A stretch of 64,000 bases of DNA from NCBI RefSeq assembly GCF_036013525.1, contig NZ_CP107853.1, positions 11,780,001 to 11,844,000 of the forward strand, given 5' to 3'. The notes beneath the pieces are model-generated. The model was not told where the DNA came from, ran no database searches, and was given only the letters and a program-made list of their open reading frames with translations. A program made the position numbers and the translations under genes. This DNA comes from Nonomuraea sp. NBC_00507. Its GTDB lineage: Bacteria; Actinomycetota; Actinomycetes; Streptosporangiales; Streptosporangiaceae. Positions 27,312-38,713 of this stretch are shown piece after piece; within the stretch, counting starts at the first letter, position 1; every line of letters begins with the position of its first letter.

Positions 27312-29405
27312 ATGATCGAGATCTGGCCGGGAGACCCCTATCCGCTCGGAGCCACCTATGACGGGGCCGGCACCAATTTCTCGCTCTACACCGAGGTCGC
27401 GGACGTGGTCGAGCTGTGCCTGTTCGACGAGGACAACGTGGAGTCGAGGGTGCCGCTCAGTGAGGTGGACGGCTTCATCTGGCATGGCTACCTGCCGGGC
27501 ATCGGGCCTGGCCAGCGATATGGCTACCGGGTCCACGGGCCGTACGATCCGGCGCGCGGGATGCGGTGCAATCCGGCCAAGGTGCTGCTCGACCCCTACG
27601 CCATGGCCATCGAGGGCGGGGTGACCTGGAACGAGGCCGTGTACGGCTACCGCTTCGGCCACCCCGACACGCGCAACGACCTGGACTCGGCCCCGTACGT
27701 GCCGCGTTCAATCGTGATCAACCCATTCTTCGGCTGGGGCCACGACCGGCCGCCCGCCAGGCCGTACCACGACACCGTGATCTACGAGGCCCACGTGCGC
27801 GGGTTGTCGATCAGCCACCCCAAGATCCCCAAGCATCTGCGCGGCACGTACGCGGCCCTGCACCACCCCGAGATCCTCGACCACCTCACCAAGCTGGGCG
27901 TGACGGCGCTGGAGCTCATGCCGGTGCACCAGTTCGTCACCGACCACATCCTGGAGCAGCGCGGGCTGTCCAACTACTGGGGTTACAACTCGATCGGGTT
28001 CTTCGCGCCGCACAACCGCTACTCCAGCCAGGGGCAGCGCGGCGGGCAGGTGCTGGAATTCAAGGCCATGGTCAGGGGACTGCACGAGGCGGGCATCGAG
28101 GTGATCCTGGACGTCGTCTACAACCACACCGCCGAGGGCAACCATCTGGGGCCGACACTGGGCTTCCGGGGGATCGACAACATCAACTACTACCGGCTGG
28201 TCAGCAACGACAAGCGGTACTACGTGGACACCACCGGCACGGGCAACAGCCTGCTCATGCGCTCCCCGCACGTGCTCCAGATGATCATGGACTCGTTGCG
28301 GTACTGGGTCATCGAGATGCACGTGGACGGGTTCCGCTTCGACCTGGCCTCGACGCTGGCCAGGGAGCTGCACGAGGTGGACCGGCTGAGCGCGTTCTTC
28401 GACCTGGTGCAGCAGGATCCCGTGTTGTCGCAGGTCAAGCTCATCGCCGAGCCGTGGGACGTCGGCCCGGGCGGCTATCAGGTCGGCAACTTCCCGTCCC
28501 GGTGGACCGAGTGGAACGGGCGCTACCGCGACACCATCCGCGACCTGTGGCGCGGGCAGGCGGCCACGCTGCCGGAGTTCGGGTCACGCTTCACCGGCTC
28601 GAGCGATCTCTACCAGGACGACAGCCGCCGGCCCGCCGCCTCGATCAACTTCGTCACCTGCCACGACGGCTTCACCCTGCAGGACCTCGTCTCGTACAAC
28701 AACAAGCACAACGAGGCCAACAAGGAGGGCAACCGCGACGGCACCGACGACAACAGGTCGTGGAACTGCGGCGAGGAGGGCCCGGCGGGCATCGCCATCG
28801 AATCGCTGCGCGAGCAGCAGAAACGCAACTTCCTCACCACGCTGTTCCTGTCCCAGGGCGTGCCGATGCTCTCCCACGGCGACGAGCTGGGCCGCACGCA
28901 GCGGGGCAACAACAACGGCTACTGCCAGAACAACGAGCTGACCTGGGTCGACTGGTCGGACGTGCGGGAAAACTGGCTGCTGCTGGAGTTCACGCAGAGC
29001 CTGGCGGCGCTGCGGAAGAAACATCCGGTGTTCCGCCGCAGGAGGTTCTTCTACGGCAAGCCGGTCCGTGGCCAGAACGACATCGCCTGGCTCACCCCCT
29101 CCGGTGAGGAGATGACCGACAGCGACTGGACCGTTGGATACGCCAAGTCGCTGGCCGTCTTCCTCAACGGCGAGGCCATCACCGAGCCGGACCGGCGCGG
29201 CCGGCCGATCCGGGACGACTCGTTCCTGCTGCTGTTCAACGCCCACTACGACACGATCAAGTTCACGATCCCCGAGGACTATGGCGAGATGTGGCACACC
29301 GAGATCGACACCGCCATGCCGATCATGCTCGACGCGCGGATGTGCCGCGGTGGCGAGGCGATCGCGGTGCCCGGCCGCAGCGTACGGGTGCTGCGCCGTG
29401 TCTAA
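27312..29405 (+). CDS. glgX: Glycogen debranching enzyme
   Basis: GlgX/TreX (isoamylase-type, GH13; also called TreX in trehalose operons) hydrolyses alpha-1,6 branches of glycogen and supplies linear maltodextrins to TreY. The 697-residue enzyme begins with the starter motif WPGDPYPLGATYDGAGTNF of the CBM48 domain and has the catalytic acids D344 (DGFRFDLAS), E380 (LIAEPWDVG) and D452 (TCHDGFTLQ). A longer ATG at 27285 with GGGGGGA is possible; I prefer 27312, whose GGGAG lies seven bases upstream and which gives the family's usual N-terminus. It overlaps treY by eight bases. The 184 bp upstream (27128-27311) contain a 7-bp hairpin at 27163-27181 and should hold the operon promoter. Confidence 0.95.
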   Translation: MIEIWPGDPYPLGATYDGAGTNFSLYTEVADVVELCLFDEDNVESRVPLSEVDGFIWHGYLPGIGPGQRYGYRVHGPYDPARGMRCNPAKVLLDPYAMAIEGGVTWNEAVYGYRFGHPDTRNDLDSAPYVPRSIVINPFFGWGHDRPPARPYHDTVIYEAHVRGLSISHPKIPKHLRGTYAALHHPEILDHLTKLGVTALELMPVHQFVTDHILEQRGLSNYWGYNSIGFFAPHNRYSSQGQRGGQVLEFKAMVRGLHEAGIEVILDVVYNHTAEGNHLGPTLGFRGIDNINYYRLVSNDKRYYVDTTGTGNSLLMRSPHVLQMIMDSLRYWVIEMHVDGFRFDLASTLARELHEVDRLSAFFDLVQQDPVLSQVKLIAEPWDVGPGGYQVGNFPSRWTEWNGRYRDTIRDLWRGQAATLPEFGSRFTGSSDLYQDDSRRPAASINFVTCHDGFTLQDLVSYNNKHNEANKEGNRDGTDDNRSWNCGEEGPAGIAIESLREQQKRNFLTTLFLSQGVPMLSHGDELGRTQRGNNNGYCQNNELTWVDWSDVRENWLLLEFTQSLAALRKKHPVFRRRRFFYGKPVRGQNDIAWLTPSGEEMTDSDWTVGYAKSLAVFLNGEAITEPDRRGRPIRDDSFLLLFNAHYDTIKFTIPEDYGEMWHTEIDTAMPIMLDARMCRGGEAIAVPGRSVRVLRRV

Positions 29406-31533
29406 GCCGGTTTCCACCTACCGGGTGCAGCTGACCCCGGACTTCGGCTTCGCCCAGGTGGCCGAGATCGCCGGCTACCTGCGCGATCTCGGCGTGAGCC
29501 ACGTCTACCTGTCGCCGATCCTGCAGTCCACGCCCGAGTCGCGGCACGGCTACGACGTCACCGACCACTCCAGGATCAGGGAGGAGTTCGGCGGGGCGAG
29601 CGGGTTCAGGGAGATGGCGCAGCAGCTGGCCGCCCAGGACCTGGGCGTGGTGGTGGACATCGTGCCGAACCACATGAACACGATGAACGCCCAGTTCTGG
29701 TCGGTCTTAAAAAACGGGCCGGACTCGCCGTACGCGAAGTGGTTCGACATCGAATGGGTGGACGGGAAGGTGGCGCTGCCGGTCCTCGGGGACGACACGC
29801 CACCTGTGGTCGATGGCGACGTGCTGCGTTACCACGAGCACACCTTCCCCTATCCCGGGCACTACCGGCTGGTCGACTGGCGCGAGGGGCCGGGCTACCG
29901 GCGCTTCTTCGACGTGTCGACGTTGATCGGGCTGCGGGTGGAGGACCCGGCCGTGTTGTTCGCCACGCATGAGGTGATCTTCTGGCTGCTCGACGAGGGG
30001 CTGGTGGACGGGCTGCGCGTGGATCACCCGGACGGGCTCGCCGACCCGCGCGGCTACCTCGACCGGCTGCGGGCCCGGGCAGGCGAGACCTGGACGGTCG
30101 TCGAGAAGATCCTCATCGGCCCCGAGCTGCTTCCCACCGACTGGGCCTGCGACGGCACCACCGGCTACGACGTGCTCAACCGGGTCAACGGCCTCTTCGT
30201 CGACCCGGCGGGCAAGGAGCCGCTCGTCCGGCTCTTCACCGAGCTGACCGGGCAGCCCGCCGATTACCGTCCGGTGATGGCCCAAGCCAAGCGGGAGGTC
30301 CTGGAGCTGTTCTTCGGCGCCGAGGTCAACCGGCTGGCCAGGGCCACCGGGTGCGCTCCCGACGCGGTGCGAGAGCTGCTCGCCGCGATGCCGGTCTACC
30401 GTGCGTACGTGGTACCGGGCGAGCCGGCACCGCCCGAGTCCGTCGAGATCGTCGAGCTGGCCGCCGAGGCCTGCTCCCCCGCTGTGCAACCGCTCGTCCG
30501 CCAGGTCCTGTACGGCTCCGCCGAGTCCATCGTGCGTTTCCAGCAGTCGTGCGGCCCGGTCATGGCCAAGGGGGTCGAGGACACGGCGCTCTATCGGTGG
30601 TATCCGCTGGCCTGCCTCAACGAGGTCGGCGGAGAGCCGGACGCGTTCGGGGTTTCCGTGGAGGACTTCCACGACTACTGCGCCGAGCTGCGGCCGTACA
30701 CGATGACCACGCTGTCCACCCACGACACCAAGCGGTCGGAGGACGTGCGGGCCCGGCTGTCGGTGTTGTCGGAGCTGCCGGAGGAGTGGGCCGCGGCGGT
30801 GGCGCAATGGTCGGCGACCGTGCGGTTCGATCCCCACCTGGACTATCTGGCCTGGCAGAATCTCATGGCGGCCTGGCCCATCTCGGCCGAGCGGTTCACG
30901 GACTACCTGCTCAAGGCGGCCCGCGAGGCAAAGACCGCCATTTCCTGGATAAATCCGGATCCGGCCTATGAGCGCGGGTTGCGGGAGTTCGCCGAGGCCG
31001 CCGTCCGGCTGCCGATCGGGGAGTTCACCGAGCGGATCGAGCCCTTCGCGATGTCCAACTCACTGGGCGCCAAGCTCGTGCAGCTCATGATGCCCGGAGT
31101 GCCCGACGTGTACCAGGGCAACGAGACGACCGACTTCTCACTCGTCGATCCGGACAACCGGCGGCCGGTGACGTACCCGCGCAAGCCCGAGACCTCGTGG
31201 GACGCGGCCAAGCTGCTGGTCACGACCCAGGCGCTGCGGCTGCGCCGGCGGCTCGGGGGCGCGGCGGCGTACCTGCCGATGCGCGCGGAGGGGGAGGCGG
31301 CGGAGCATGTGATCGCCTTCGGCCGGGGGGACGATCATCACCCGCGGGCCGTCGCCGTGGCCACCCGGCTCCCGGTGCGCCTGGCCAGGACCGGCTGGGG
31401 CGGCACGACGTTGACGTTGCCCGCGGGCACATGGCGGGACCTGCTCACCGGCGGCCTCCACACGGGCCGGATCCCTATCGCTCACCTGCTCGGTCAATAC
31501 CCCGTCTCACTCCTGGAGAGACATGATCTTTGA
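29398..31533 (+). CDS. treY: Malto-oligosyltrehalose synthase
   Basis: TreY (EC 5.4.99.15) isomerises the reducing end of maltodextrins into a trehalose unit. The 711-residue protein starts STYRVQLTPDFGFAQVAEIA and HVYLSPILQS, the standard TreY beginning, and has nucleophile D209 (GLRVDHPDGL), E236 (VVEKIL) and D443 (THDTKRSED), plus the large insertion of the family. The start is the GTG at 29398, overlapping glgX by eight bases with no separate ribosome site, so it depends on translational coupling. Codon 104 is a rare TTA immediately followed by A-AAA-AAC, noted under findings. Confidence 0.95.
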   Translation: MSKPVSTYRVQLTPDFGFAQVAEIAGYLRDLGVSHVYLSPILQSTPESRHGYDVTDHSRIREEFGGASGFREMAQQLAAQDLGVVVDIVPNHMNTMNAQFWSVLKNGPDSPYAKWFDIEWVDGKVALPVLGDDTPPVVDGDVLRYHEHTFPYPGHYRLVDWREGPGYRRFFDVSTLIGLRVEDPAVLFATHEVIFWLLDEGLVDGLRVDHPDGLADPRGYLDRLRARAGETWTVVEKILIGPELLPTDWACDGTTGYDVLNRVNGLFVDPAGKEPLVRLFTELTGQPADYRPVMAQAKREVLELFFGAEVNRLARATGCAPDAVRELLAAMPVYRAYVVPGEPAPPESVEIVELAAEACSPAVQPLVRQVLYGSAESIVRFQQSCGPVMAKGVEDTALYRWYPLACLNEVGGEPDAFGVSVEDFHDYCAELRPYTMTTLSTHDTKRSEDVRARLSVLSELPEEWAAAVAQWSATVRFDPHLDYLAWQNLMAAWPISAERFTDYLLKAAREAKTAISWINPDPAYERGLREFAEAAVRLPIGEFTERIEPFAMSNSLGAKLVQLMMPGVPDVYQGNETTDFSLVDPDNRRPVTYPRKPETSWDAAKLLVTTQALRLRRRLGGAAAYLPMRAEGEAAEHVIAFGRGDDHHPRAVAVATRLPVRLARTGWGGTTLTLPAGTWRDLLTGGLHTGRIPIAHLLGQYPVSLLERHDL

Positions 31534-33238
31534 GGTCTGGGCGCCGAACGCCACGTCAGTCGAGCTGATCGTCCTGGGCGACCGGCGCCCGATGTCCCGC
31601 GGGGCGGACGGATGGTGGTCGGCCGAGGTGGAGGAGGCCGGGCACGGCGCCAGGTACGCCTTCATGGTGGACGGCGAGGGCCCGTACCCCGATCCGCGGA
31701 CACGGCGGCAGCCGGACGGCGTCTTCGGGCCGAGCGCCGTGTACGACCACGCCCGCTTCACCTGGTCCGACCACGAATGGAAGGGCCGGGACCTGCGCGG
31801 GGCCGTGATCTACGAGCTGCACATCGGGACGTTCACGACCGAGGGGACGTTCCAGGCGGCCGTCGAGCGGCTCGAGCACCTCGTCGAGCTCTGCGTGGAC
31901 TTCGTGGAGATCATGCCGGTCGCGCCCGTTCCAGGGGGGCGGAACTGGGGGTACGACGGCGTGGACTTGTACGCCGTGAACGAGACCTATGGGGGCCCCG
32001 ACGGGCTCAAGTCGTTCGTGGACGCCTGCCACCGGGCCGGGATCGGCGTGATCCTGGACGTCGTCTACAACCACCTCGGGCCGTCCGGGAACTTCCTGCA
32101 CCCGTTCGGGCCGTACTTCGCCGGCTTCAAGGGGAGCTACTGGGGCGATGCCGTCAACCTGGACGGGCCCGGCTCCGACGAGGTGCGGCGATACTTCATC
32201 GGCAACGCGGTGCAGTGGCTGCGCGACTACCACATCGACGGGCTGCGGCTGGACGCCGTGCACGCGCTGCACGACCGGCGCGCCACTCACCTGCTGGCCG
32301 AGCTGGCGGTGGAGGTCGACGCGCTGGCCTGCGCGCTCGGCCGCCCGCTGACCCTGATCGCCGAGTCCGACCTCAACGACCCGCGCATGGTGCGACCTCT
32401 GGAGGCCGGCGGGCTGGGCATGACCGCGCAGTGGAACGACGACGTGCACCATGCCCTCCACTGCGCGGTGAGCGGCGAGCGCCACGGCTACTACGCGGAC
32501 TTCGCCGGCCTGCCCGCGCTGGCCAAGACGCTGATGGGCGGCGTGCTGCACGACGGGTCGTACTCGAGCTTCCGCGGGCGCGCGCACGGTCGTTCCTTCG
32601 CGGGCGTGCCCGGGCACCGGCTGGTGGCCTGCCTGCAGAACCACGACCAGATCGGCAACCGGCCGGCCGGCGACCGGCTGCCGATCCCGGCGCTCAAGCT
32701 CGGGGCAGGGCTGCTGCTCACCTCGCCGTTCACGCCGATGTTGTTCATGGGGGAAGAGTGGGGGGCGCGCACGCCGTTCCTGTTCTTCTCCGACCACCTG
32801 GAGCCCGCGCTGCGCGAGAGCGAGGGAGAGCGGCGTGAGCGGGAGTTCGACGGGTTCGGGTACGTGTGGGAGGCGCCCGACCCGTCCGAGGAGGAGACGT
32901 TCCTGCGCTCGAAGCTGGACTGGAGCGAGGTGAAGGAGGAGGCGCACTGGTCGCTGCTGTGCTGGTACCGCGACCTGATCGCGCTGCGCAAGGCGCTTCC
33001 CGAGCTGTCGGATCCGCGGCTGGAGCGGGTGCGGGTGGAGGTGGATCCGCTCGGGACGTGGCTGATCATGTGGCGGGGGGCGCTGGCGGTCTGCGTGAAC
33101 TTCGCGCAGGAGTCGGTGACGGTGCCGGTGCCGGCCGGGACAGTGCTACTGGCCTCGGACGAGCCTGTCACAGCGGGCGAGGACGGGCTGCGACTTCCTG
33201 GCCAGTCTCTGGCAATCTGCCGTCCCGTGCCTCCGTGA
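31523..33238 (+). CDS. treZ: Malto-oligosyltrehalose trehalohydrolase
   Basis: TreZ (EC 3.2.1.141) releases free trehalose from the product of TreY. The 571-residue GH13 enzyme begins FEVWAPNATSVEL (CBM48-type domain) and carries D244 (GLRLDAVHAL), E281 (LIAESDLND) and D375 (QNHDQIGNR). The ATG at 31523 overlaps treY by 11 bases and has GGAGAG upstream. glgX-treY-treZ therefore form one tight operon converting glycogen to trehalose. Its stop lies 15 bp from the convergent phosphotransferase gene. Confidence 0.96.
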   Translation: MIFEVWAPNATSVELIVLGDRRPMSRGADGWWSAEVEEAGHGARYAFMVDGEGPYPDPRTRRQPDGVFGPSAVYDHARFTWSDHEWKGRDLRGAVIYELHIGTFTTEGTFQAAVERLEHLVELCVDFVEIMPVAPVPGGRNWGYDGVDLYAVNETYGGPDGLKSFVDACHRAGIGVILDVVYNHLGPSGNFLHPFGPYFAGFKGSYWGDAVNLDGPGSDEVRRYFIGNAVQWLRDYHIDGLRLDAVHALHDRRATHLLAELAVEVDALACALGRPLTLIAESDLNDPRMVRPLEAGGLGMTAQWNDDVHHALHCAVSGERHGYYADFAGLPALAKTLMGGVLHDGSYSSFRGRAHGRSFAGVPGHRLVACLQNHDQIGNRPAGDRLPIPALKLGAGLLLTSPFTPMLFMGEEWGARTPFLFFSDHLEPALRESEGERREREFDGFGYVWEAPDPSEEETFLRSKLDWSEVKEEAHWSLLCWYRDLIALRKALPELSDPRLERVRVEVDPLGTWLIMWRGALAVCVNFAQESVTVPVPAGTVLLASDEPVTAGEDGLRLPGQSLAICRPVPP

Positions 33239-33253
33239 CCGTCTCCGCGGCCG

Positions 33254-34045
33254 TCACCGCGGCCGGAGGCTGCGTGCCACGTCCAGCCATGCGGTCACCT
33301 CAGCGGCGGTGAAGTGCCGGATGGCCCAATCCACCATGCGCAGGCTCATGTGTGCCCAGCAGAGGAGGGCCACCGTGTCGGGCACGTCCACGTGCAGGTC
33401 AGGGGCGCGGTGGGCGAGGTCGAACCTGAGCGTGAACAGGTCGAAGTCCGCGTTGCCGCGGGTGGCGCCGTCCCAGTCGATCACACCGGTGACCGCACCC
33501 GTCGCGTCCACCAGCACGTTCTCCGGATGGAAGTCGGTGTGGACGAGGTCGTCACCCTCAAGGGTGTCAGGAAAGGCCCGGCCGATCTCCTCCACTTGAT
33601 CGAGCAAGTGTCGTGTCCGGCTGTCGTAGGTGCGGAGCGATTCGTGCAAGCAGAAGCCCGGCCCGTCCTCGCGTAGATGGAGCCGGAGTCCTGGGATGTC
33701 GGAACGCCCGGCCAGGATGCCGCGGCACCGCCGATTGATCTCGATCATGGACTGCACGATCGCCGCTGTTGGGGTTGACGCGGCGGAGCCGGGGAGCAGC
33801 TCCTGGACGACCACCGGAGGCTGGACCAGTTCGTACCTCGGCGCGGGGATGCCCGCGGCCCGCGCCACTGCCAACAGGTGGCTCACATCGGGACCGCGGG
33901 TCAGCACCGATCGGTGGCCGTCAGGCCAGCGCACATAGGCCGCACCGACCTGGCCGCCGGGGCAAGGCCCCTCATAGACAAGAGGTATGGGGAGGTTACG
34001 CAGGTGCTGGTGAATGTCGAGGCGGGGCACTGGAGGGAGCGTCAC
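33254..34045 (-). CDS. Aminoglycoside phosphotransferase-family kinase
   Basis: The 263-residue protein has the APH-kinase fold: a short N-lobe, the catalytic loop LVHTDFHPENVLVD (Brenner-type H-x-D-x5-N), and VIDWDGA in place of DFG. The N-terminal HTD instead of the usual HGD is seen in choline/homoserine-kinase-like and uncharacterised APH proteins. It probably phosphorylates a small alcohol or amino sugar with ATP; drug resistance cannot be claimed from sequence. GTG start with GAGG about eight bases upstream. It is convergent with treZ and monocistronic. Confidence 0.85.
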   Translation of the reverse strand: MTLPPVPRLDIHQHLRNLPIPLVYEGPCPGGQVGAAYVRWPDGHRSVLTRGPDVSHLLAVARAAGIPAPRYELVQPPVVVQELLPGSAASTPTAAIVQSMIEINRRCRGILAGRSDIPGLRLHLREDGPGFCLHESLRTYDSRTRHLLDQVEEIGRAFPDTLEGDDLVHTDFHPENVLVDATGAVTGVIDWDGATRGNADFDLFTLRFDLAHRAPDLHVDVPDTVALLCWAHMSLRMVDWAIRHFTAAEVTAWLDVARSLRPR

Positions 34046-34146
34046 AAGGTCCTCATGCGTCAGCTGTGGGCGCCTGGAGCGTCCATACGCTACCGGAGTG
34101 GCGCGCGTCGGCCCAAGAGCTGGTTCAGGTCAGCGCGGCGCGCACG

Positions 34147-34186
34147 TCATCCACAAGGGCGGCGCCTTCAGTCGCCCTTATCCACA
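34147..34186 (+). promoter_or_regulatory. Two DnaA-box-like sequences
   Basis: TTATCCACA (34178-34186) is a perfect match to the general bacterial DnaA box. TCATCCACA (34147-34155) differs by one base and lies 31 bp upstream in the same orientation. They sit in the 235-bp gap before an unknown gene. Two boxes do not make an origin; a DnaA-controlled promoter or chance are the alternatives. Confidence 0.35.
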
Positions 34187-34280
34187 GAATCCGGTTCGTC
34201 TTCACCGGCCCGGCCGCCATCTCCGATCCTGAGTGCCTCACCAACCCGACGGGATCCCATCACGATCACGGAGGCCACTC

Positions 34281-36333
<2,053 letters not shown>

Positions 36334-36339
36334 CGAAGG

Positions 36340-36642
36340 TCAGGTAAGCAGCTGGTACGCCAGGGCGGCGTGCTGAGTCTCCAGCTCGGTCTGGGTGATG
36401 AGCCCGCGATCGAACGCCTCTGTGGTGGCATCGCGCTCGGCCACGTAGTACGCCGCCATGATCTCGCTGCGGAGCGGGGTGAAGCCGCGCGCCACGCAGT
36501 CGGCGAAAATGGTGACCTTCTTGTCGACGATGTCCGCAGCCACCGTGCAGGCCAGATCGTGCTCACGCAGCTGCTGAACCGCTTCACGAAGGGTGATCGG
36601 GCCCAGGGCCCCGTTGAAGTGGATGTCAAGAGTAATCTTCAC
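36340..36642 (-). CDS. Small hypothetical protein
   Basis: This unrecognised 100-residue protein starts KITLDIHFNGALGPITLREA and is mostly helical; two segments (LREAVQQLREHDLACTVAADIV and a C-terminal TEAFDRGLITQTELETQHAALA) look like helix pairs. No membrane helix. GTG start at 36642 with GGAGG about twelve bases upstream. It is divergent from the universal stress protein gene and shares its 78-bp promoter region, which hints at joint regulation under stress or low oxygen; this is inference. Confidence 0.6.
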   Translation of the reverse strand: MKITLDIHFNGALGPITLREAVQQLREHDLACTVAADIVDKKVTIFADCVARGFTPLRSEIMAAYYVAERDATTEAFDRGLITQTELETQHAALAYQLLT

Positions 36643-36720
36643 TGTTTTGCGCCTCCGATGGTTTACAACGTTCGGATCGAGGCGGCGTATTCCCAGGTCA
36701 GAGCGGGTAAGAGGGCAGTC

Positions 36721-37515
36721 GTGATCGGTGAGCACGTGATCGTCGGCTATACCAGCGACGCGGGAGGACGGGAGGCTCTGGCCCTTGGCGCCGCGATCGC
36801 GCGGGTCACGGGTGGCGAGCTCACGGTCGCGACGATCTATCCGCCGGGCAGCCCGGGGCTGGCGGTCGAGGCGCAGGCCAACCTGGCGCACGCGGCCGAG
36901 GAGCTGGGTCCGACGCCGGCCGAGTACATCACGTACGAGAGCAGAGGCACCGGACGCGGGCTGTCGGTGCTGGCCAGCCGGATCAGGGCCGACCTCATCG
37001 TTGTCGGCTCGACGGACGGCGGGCAGCACGGCCGCATCGCCATCGGCGCCACCTCCGACCACCTGCTCCACCGGTCGTCGGAGGCGGTCATGCTGGCGCC
37101 CGACCAGTACGTGCCGTCCGACGTGCCCAGCCGCCTCACGCTGGCCTACGTGCACCGGCCGCAGTGTGACGCGGCGGTCGAGCGGATGGCGCAGGCGGCG
37201 CTGCGGCTGGGCGTGCCGCTCCGGCTGATCACCTTCGACCTGCGTACCGAGGATCAGGGCAAGCTCAGGGATGATCTCGCGTTGGCCGTTCGGCTGGCCT
37301 GGGAGAGCACGGGGATCGAGGCGGAGTCGGAGGTGGCCGAGGGGCACGACGTGGCCGCCGCGATGGCCGACGTCGAGTGGGTGCCCGGCGAGTTGCTGGT
37401 CTGTGCGGCGAGCGAGGACGCGCAGCCGCACCGGGTGTTTCTCGGCGAGCTGGCCATGAAGATGTTGCGGGCGTCGTCTTGCCCGGTCACCGTGCTGCCC
37501 CGGAGCTTCTCGTAA
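36721..37515 (+). CDS. Tandem-domain universal stress protein
   Basis: The 264-residue protein contains two UspA-like halves. The first (about 5-140) has the strand VIVGYTSDAGG, helix REALALGAAIARVTGG, and the nucleotide-loop motif GSTDGGQHGRIAIGATSDHLLHRS, which fits G-2x-G-9x-G-S/T ATP-binding Usp proteins. The second half (about 145-260) keeps the fold but lacks a clear loop. Such proteins act in stress survival, often with ATP or AMP as ligand. I chose the GTG at 36721, which has GAGGG upstream and starts at the domain edge; an upstream ATG at 36658 is possible. A terminator follows at 37557. Confidence 0.85.
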   Translation: MIGEHVIVGYTSDAGGREALALGAAIARVTGGELTVATIYPPGSPGLAVEAQANLAHAAEELGPTPAEYITYESRGTGRGLSVLASRIRADLIVVGSTDGGQHGRIAIGATSDHLLHRSSEAVMLAPDQYVPSDVPSRLTLAYVHRPQCDAAVERMAQAALRLGVPLRLITFDLRTEDQGKLRDDLALAVRLAWESTGIEAESEVAEGHDVAAAMADVEWVPGELLVCAASEDAQPHRVFLGELAMKMLRASSCPVTVLPRSFS

Positions 37516-37556
37516 GCCGCGGCTGCCTGCCCGGCCTCCGTGAGCTGGTCTCGCCC

Positions 37557-37587
37557 CGGTCCCCGCGATCGCATCCGGCGGGGACCG
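37557..37587. terminator. Bidirectional hairpin
   Basis: CGGTCCCCG (37557-37565) pairs perfectly with CGGGGACCG (37579-37587) around a 13-base loop, between the convergent universal stress protein gene and the GT4 gene. Confidence 0.75.
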
Positions 37588-37597
37588 ATGGCGAAGA

Positions 37598-38713
37598 TTA
37601 CGGTCGTACGACCCTCTCGTACAGCTCCAGGTAACGCTCGGCCATGACCGACGGGGAGAAGCGGCGGCGGGCCTCGGCGCGGCACTCCTCGGGATCCAGC
37701 TCGTCCACCCGCAGCACCCACTCGGCCAGCTCCTCCTCGCTGTCGGCCAGGAAGCCGGTGCGGCCGTGGTCGATGATCTCGGGAAGGCAGCCGCGGCGCA
37801 GCCCGATGGGCGGCACCCCGAGGGCCAGCGCCTCGACGACGGCCGTGCCGCCGGGCTCGTCCCACTGGATGGGGAAGAGCGCGGCGCGGGCCGAGGCGTA
37901 CAGGTAGTCCCTGGCCGGACCGCCCACCGCGCCGACCCACCTGACCAGCTCCTCGTCGAGGTAGCGGGACACCTGGTCGAGGTGGTAGCGCACGTCCGGG
38001 TGGCCGTACAGCGGGTGGTACGGGTTCTGCGCCACGACGTCCAGCTCGGCCGGGGTGTTGCGGCCGCTGACGGGTCCGGCCAGCACCAGCGGCAGACCCA
38101 GCTTCTGGCAGAGCCTGGCCGCCACATGCTGGCCCTTGAGCTGGCAGATCCGGCCCATCACCACGAAATGCTCCCCGCGCGCCGCCGGTACGTCACGGTC
38201 GGTGAGCGGCGTGGCCAGGTGGATCGCGCCGAGCGAGGCGGCGCGCAGGGCGTCGGGGGCGCGGGCGAGTTGTGACTCCGAGACGCCGTTGACGGCGATC
38301 GACGACGGGAACGCGCCGTAGAAGTCCGGATGTTTACGCAGGTCCCAGTGGAGGGTGTGGAGGACGGGAGGCCCGCCGAGGGCGGCCAGGATCGCCGGCC
38401 CGACCACCTCCAGGTGGTCGTGGACGAGGTCGATGTCGTCGCGGGCGCGCAGCTCGGCGACCAGCCGCGCCTGGTGCGCGTGCGCGATGCCCATGACCTG
38501 GTTGTACGGCTTCTGCAACTCCGTGAACTGCCCCTCGTCGTAGACGCTGATCAGCTCGTCCACGTCCAGCGTGCTCGTCCCCACGGAGGCCAGCACCACC
38601 TGGACGCCCCGCTCGCGCAGCGCGGGCACCAGCGTCGCCACCACGTTCTCGATCCCGCCGTAGCCAGGGGGCGGGACCGTGAGCCATGGCCCCGCGTTGA
38701 TCAGGACTTTCAT
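37598..38713 (-). CDS. GT4 family glycosyltransferase, gpgS partner
   Basis: This 371-residue GT-B enzyme starts MKVLINAGPWLTVPPPGYGG, with the glycine-rich acceptor loop of GT4, has FVVMGRICQLKGQHVAA at the start of the donor domain, and the EX7E motif in EPGGTAVVEALALGVPPIGL. It retains the nucleotide-sugar fold but the donor is not obvious. Its ATG overlaps the stop of gpgS by four bases (ATGA), so it is co-translated and probably acts on the same pathway, for example adding a further sugar to glucosylglycerate, as GT4 enzymes do in mannosylglucosylglycerate synthesis. That is inference; direct GPG glucosyl transfer is another option. Confidence 0.85.
   Translation of the reverse strand: MKVLINAGPWLTVPPPGYGGIENVVATLVPALRERGVQVVLASVGTSTLDVDELISVYDEGQFTELQKPYNQVMGIAHAHQARLVAELRARDDIDLVHDHLEVVGPAILAALGGPPVLHTLHWDLRKHPDFYGAFPSSIAVNGVSESQLARAPDALRAASLGAIHLATPLTDRDVPAARGEHFVVMGRICQLKGQHVAARLCQKLGLPLVLAGPVSGRNTPAELDVVAQNPYHPLYGHPDVRYHLDQVSRYLDEELVRWVGAVGGPARDYLYASARAALFPIQWDEPGGTAVVEALALGVPPIGLRRGCLPEIIDHGRTGFLADSEEELAEWVLRVDELDPEECRAEARRRFSPSVMAERYLELYERVVRP

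Noticed and set aside
34147..34186. Replication origin
   Set aside because: Only two DnaA-like boxes, no AT-rich unwinding region and no dnaA, dnaN or parAB genes nearby.
36340..38127. Long minus-strand frame extending the 100-residue gene into the stress protein and GT4 genes
   Set aside because: Most of it is antisense to the universal stress protein gene and out of frame with the GT4 gene; only the last 100 codons with a good ribosome site look real.
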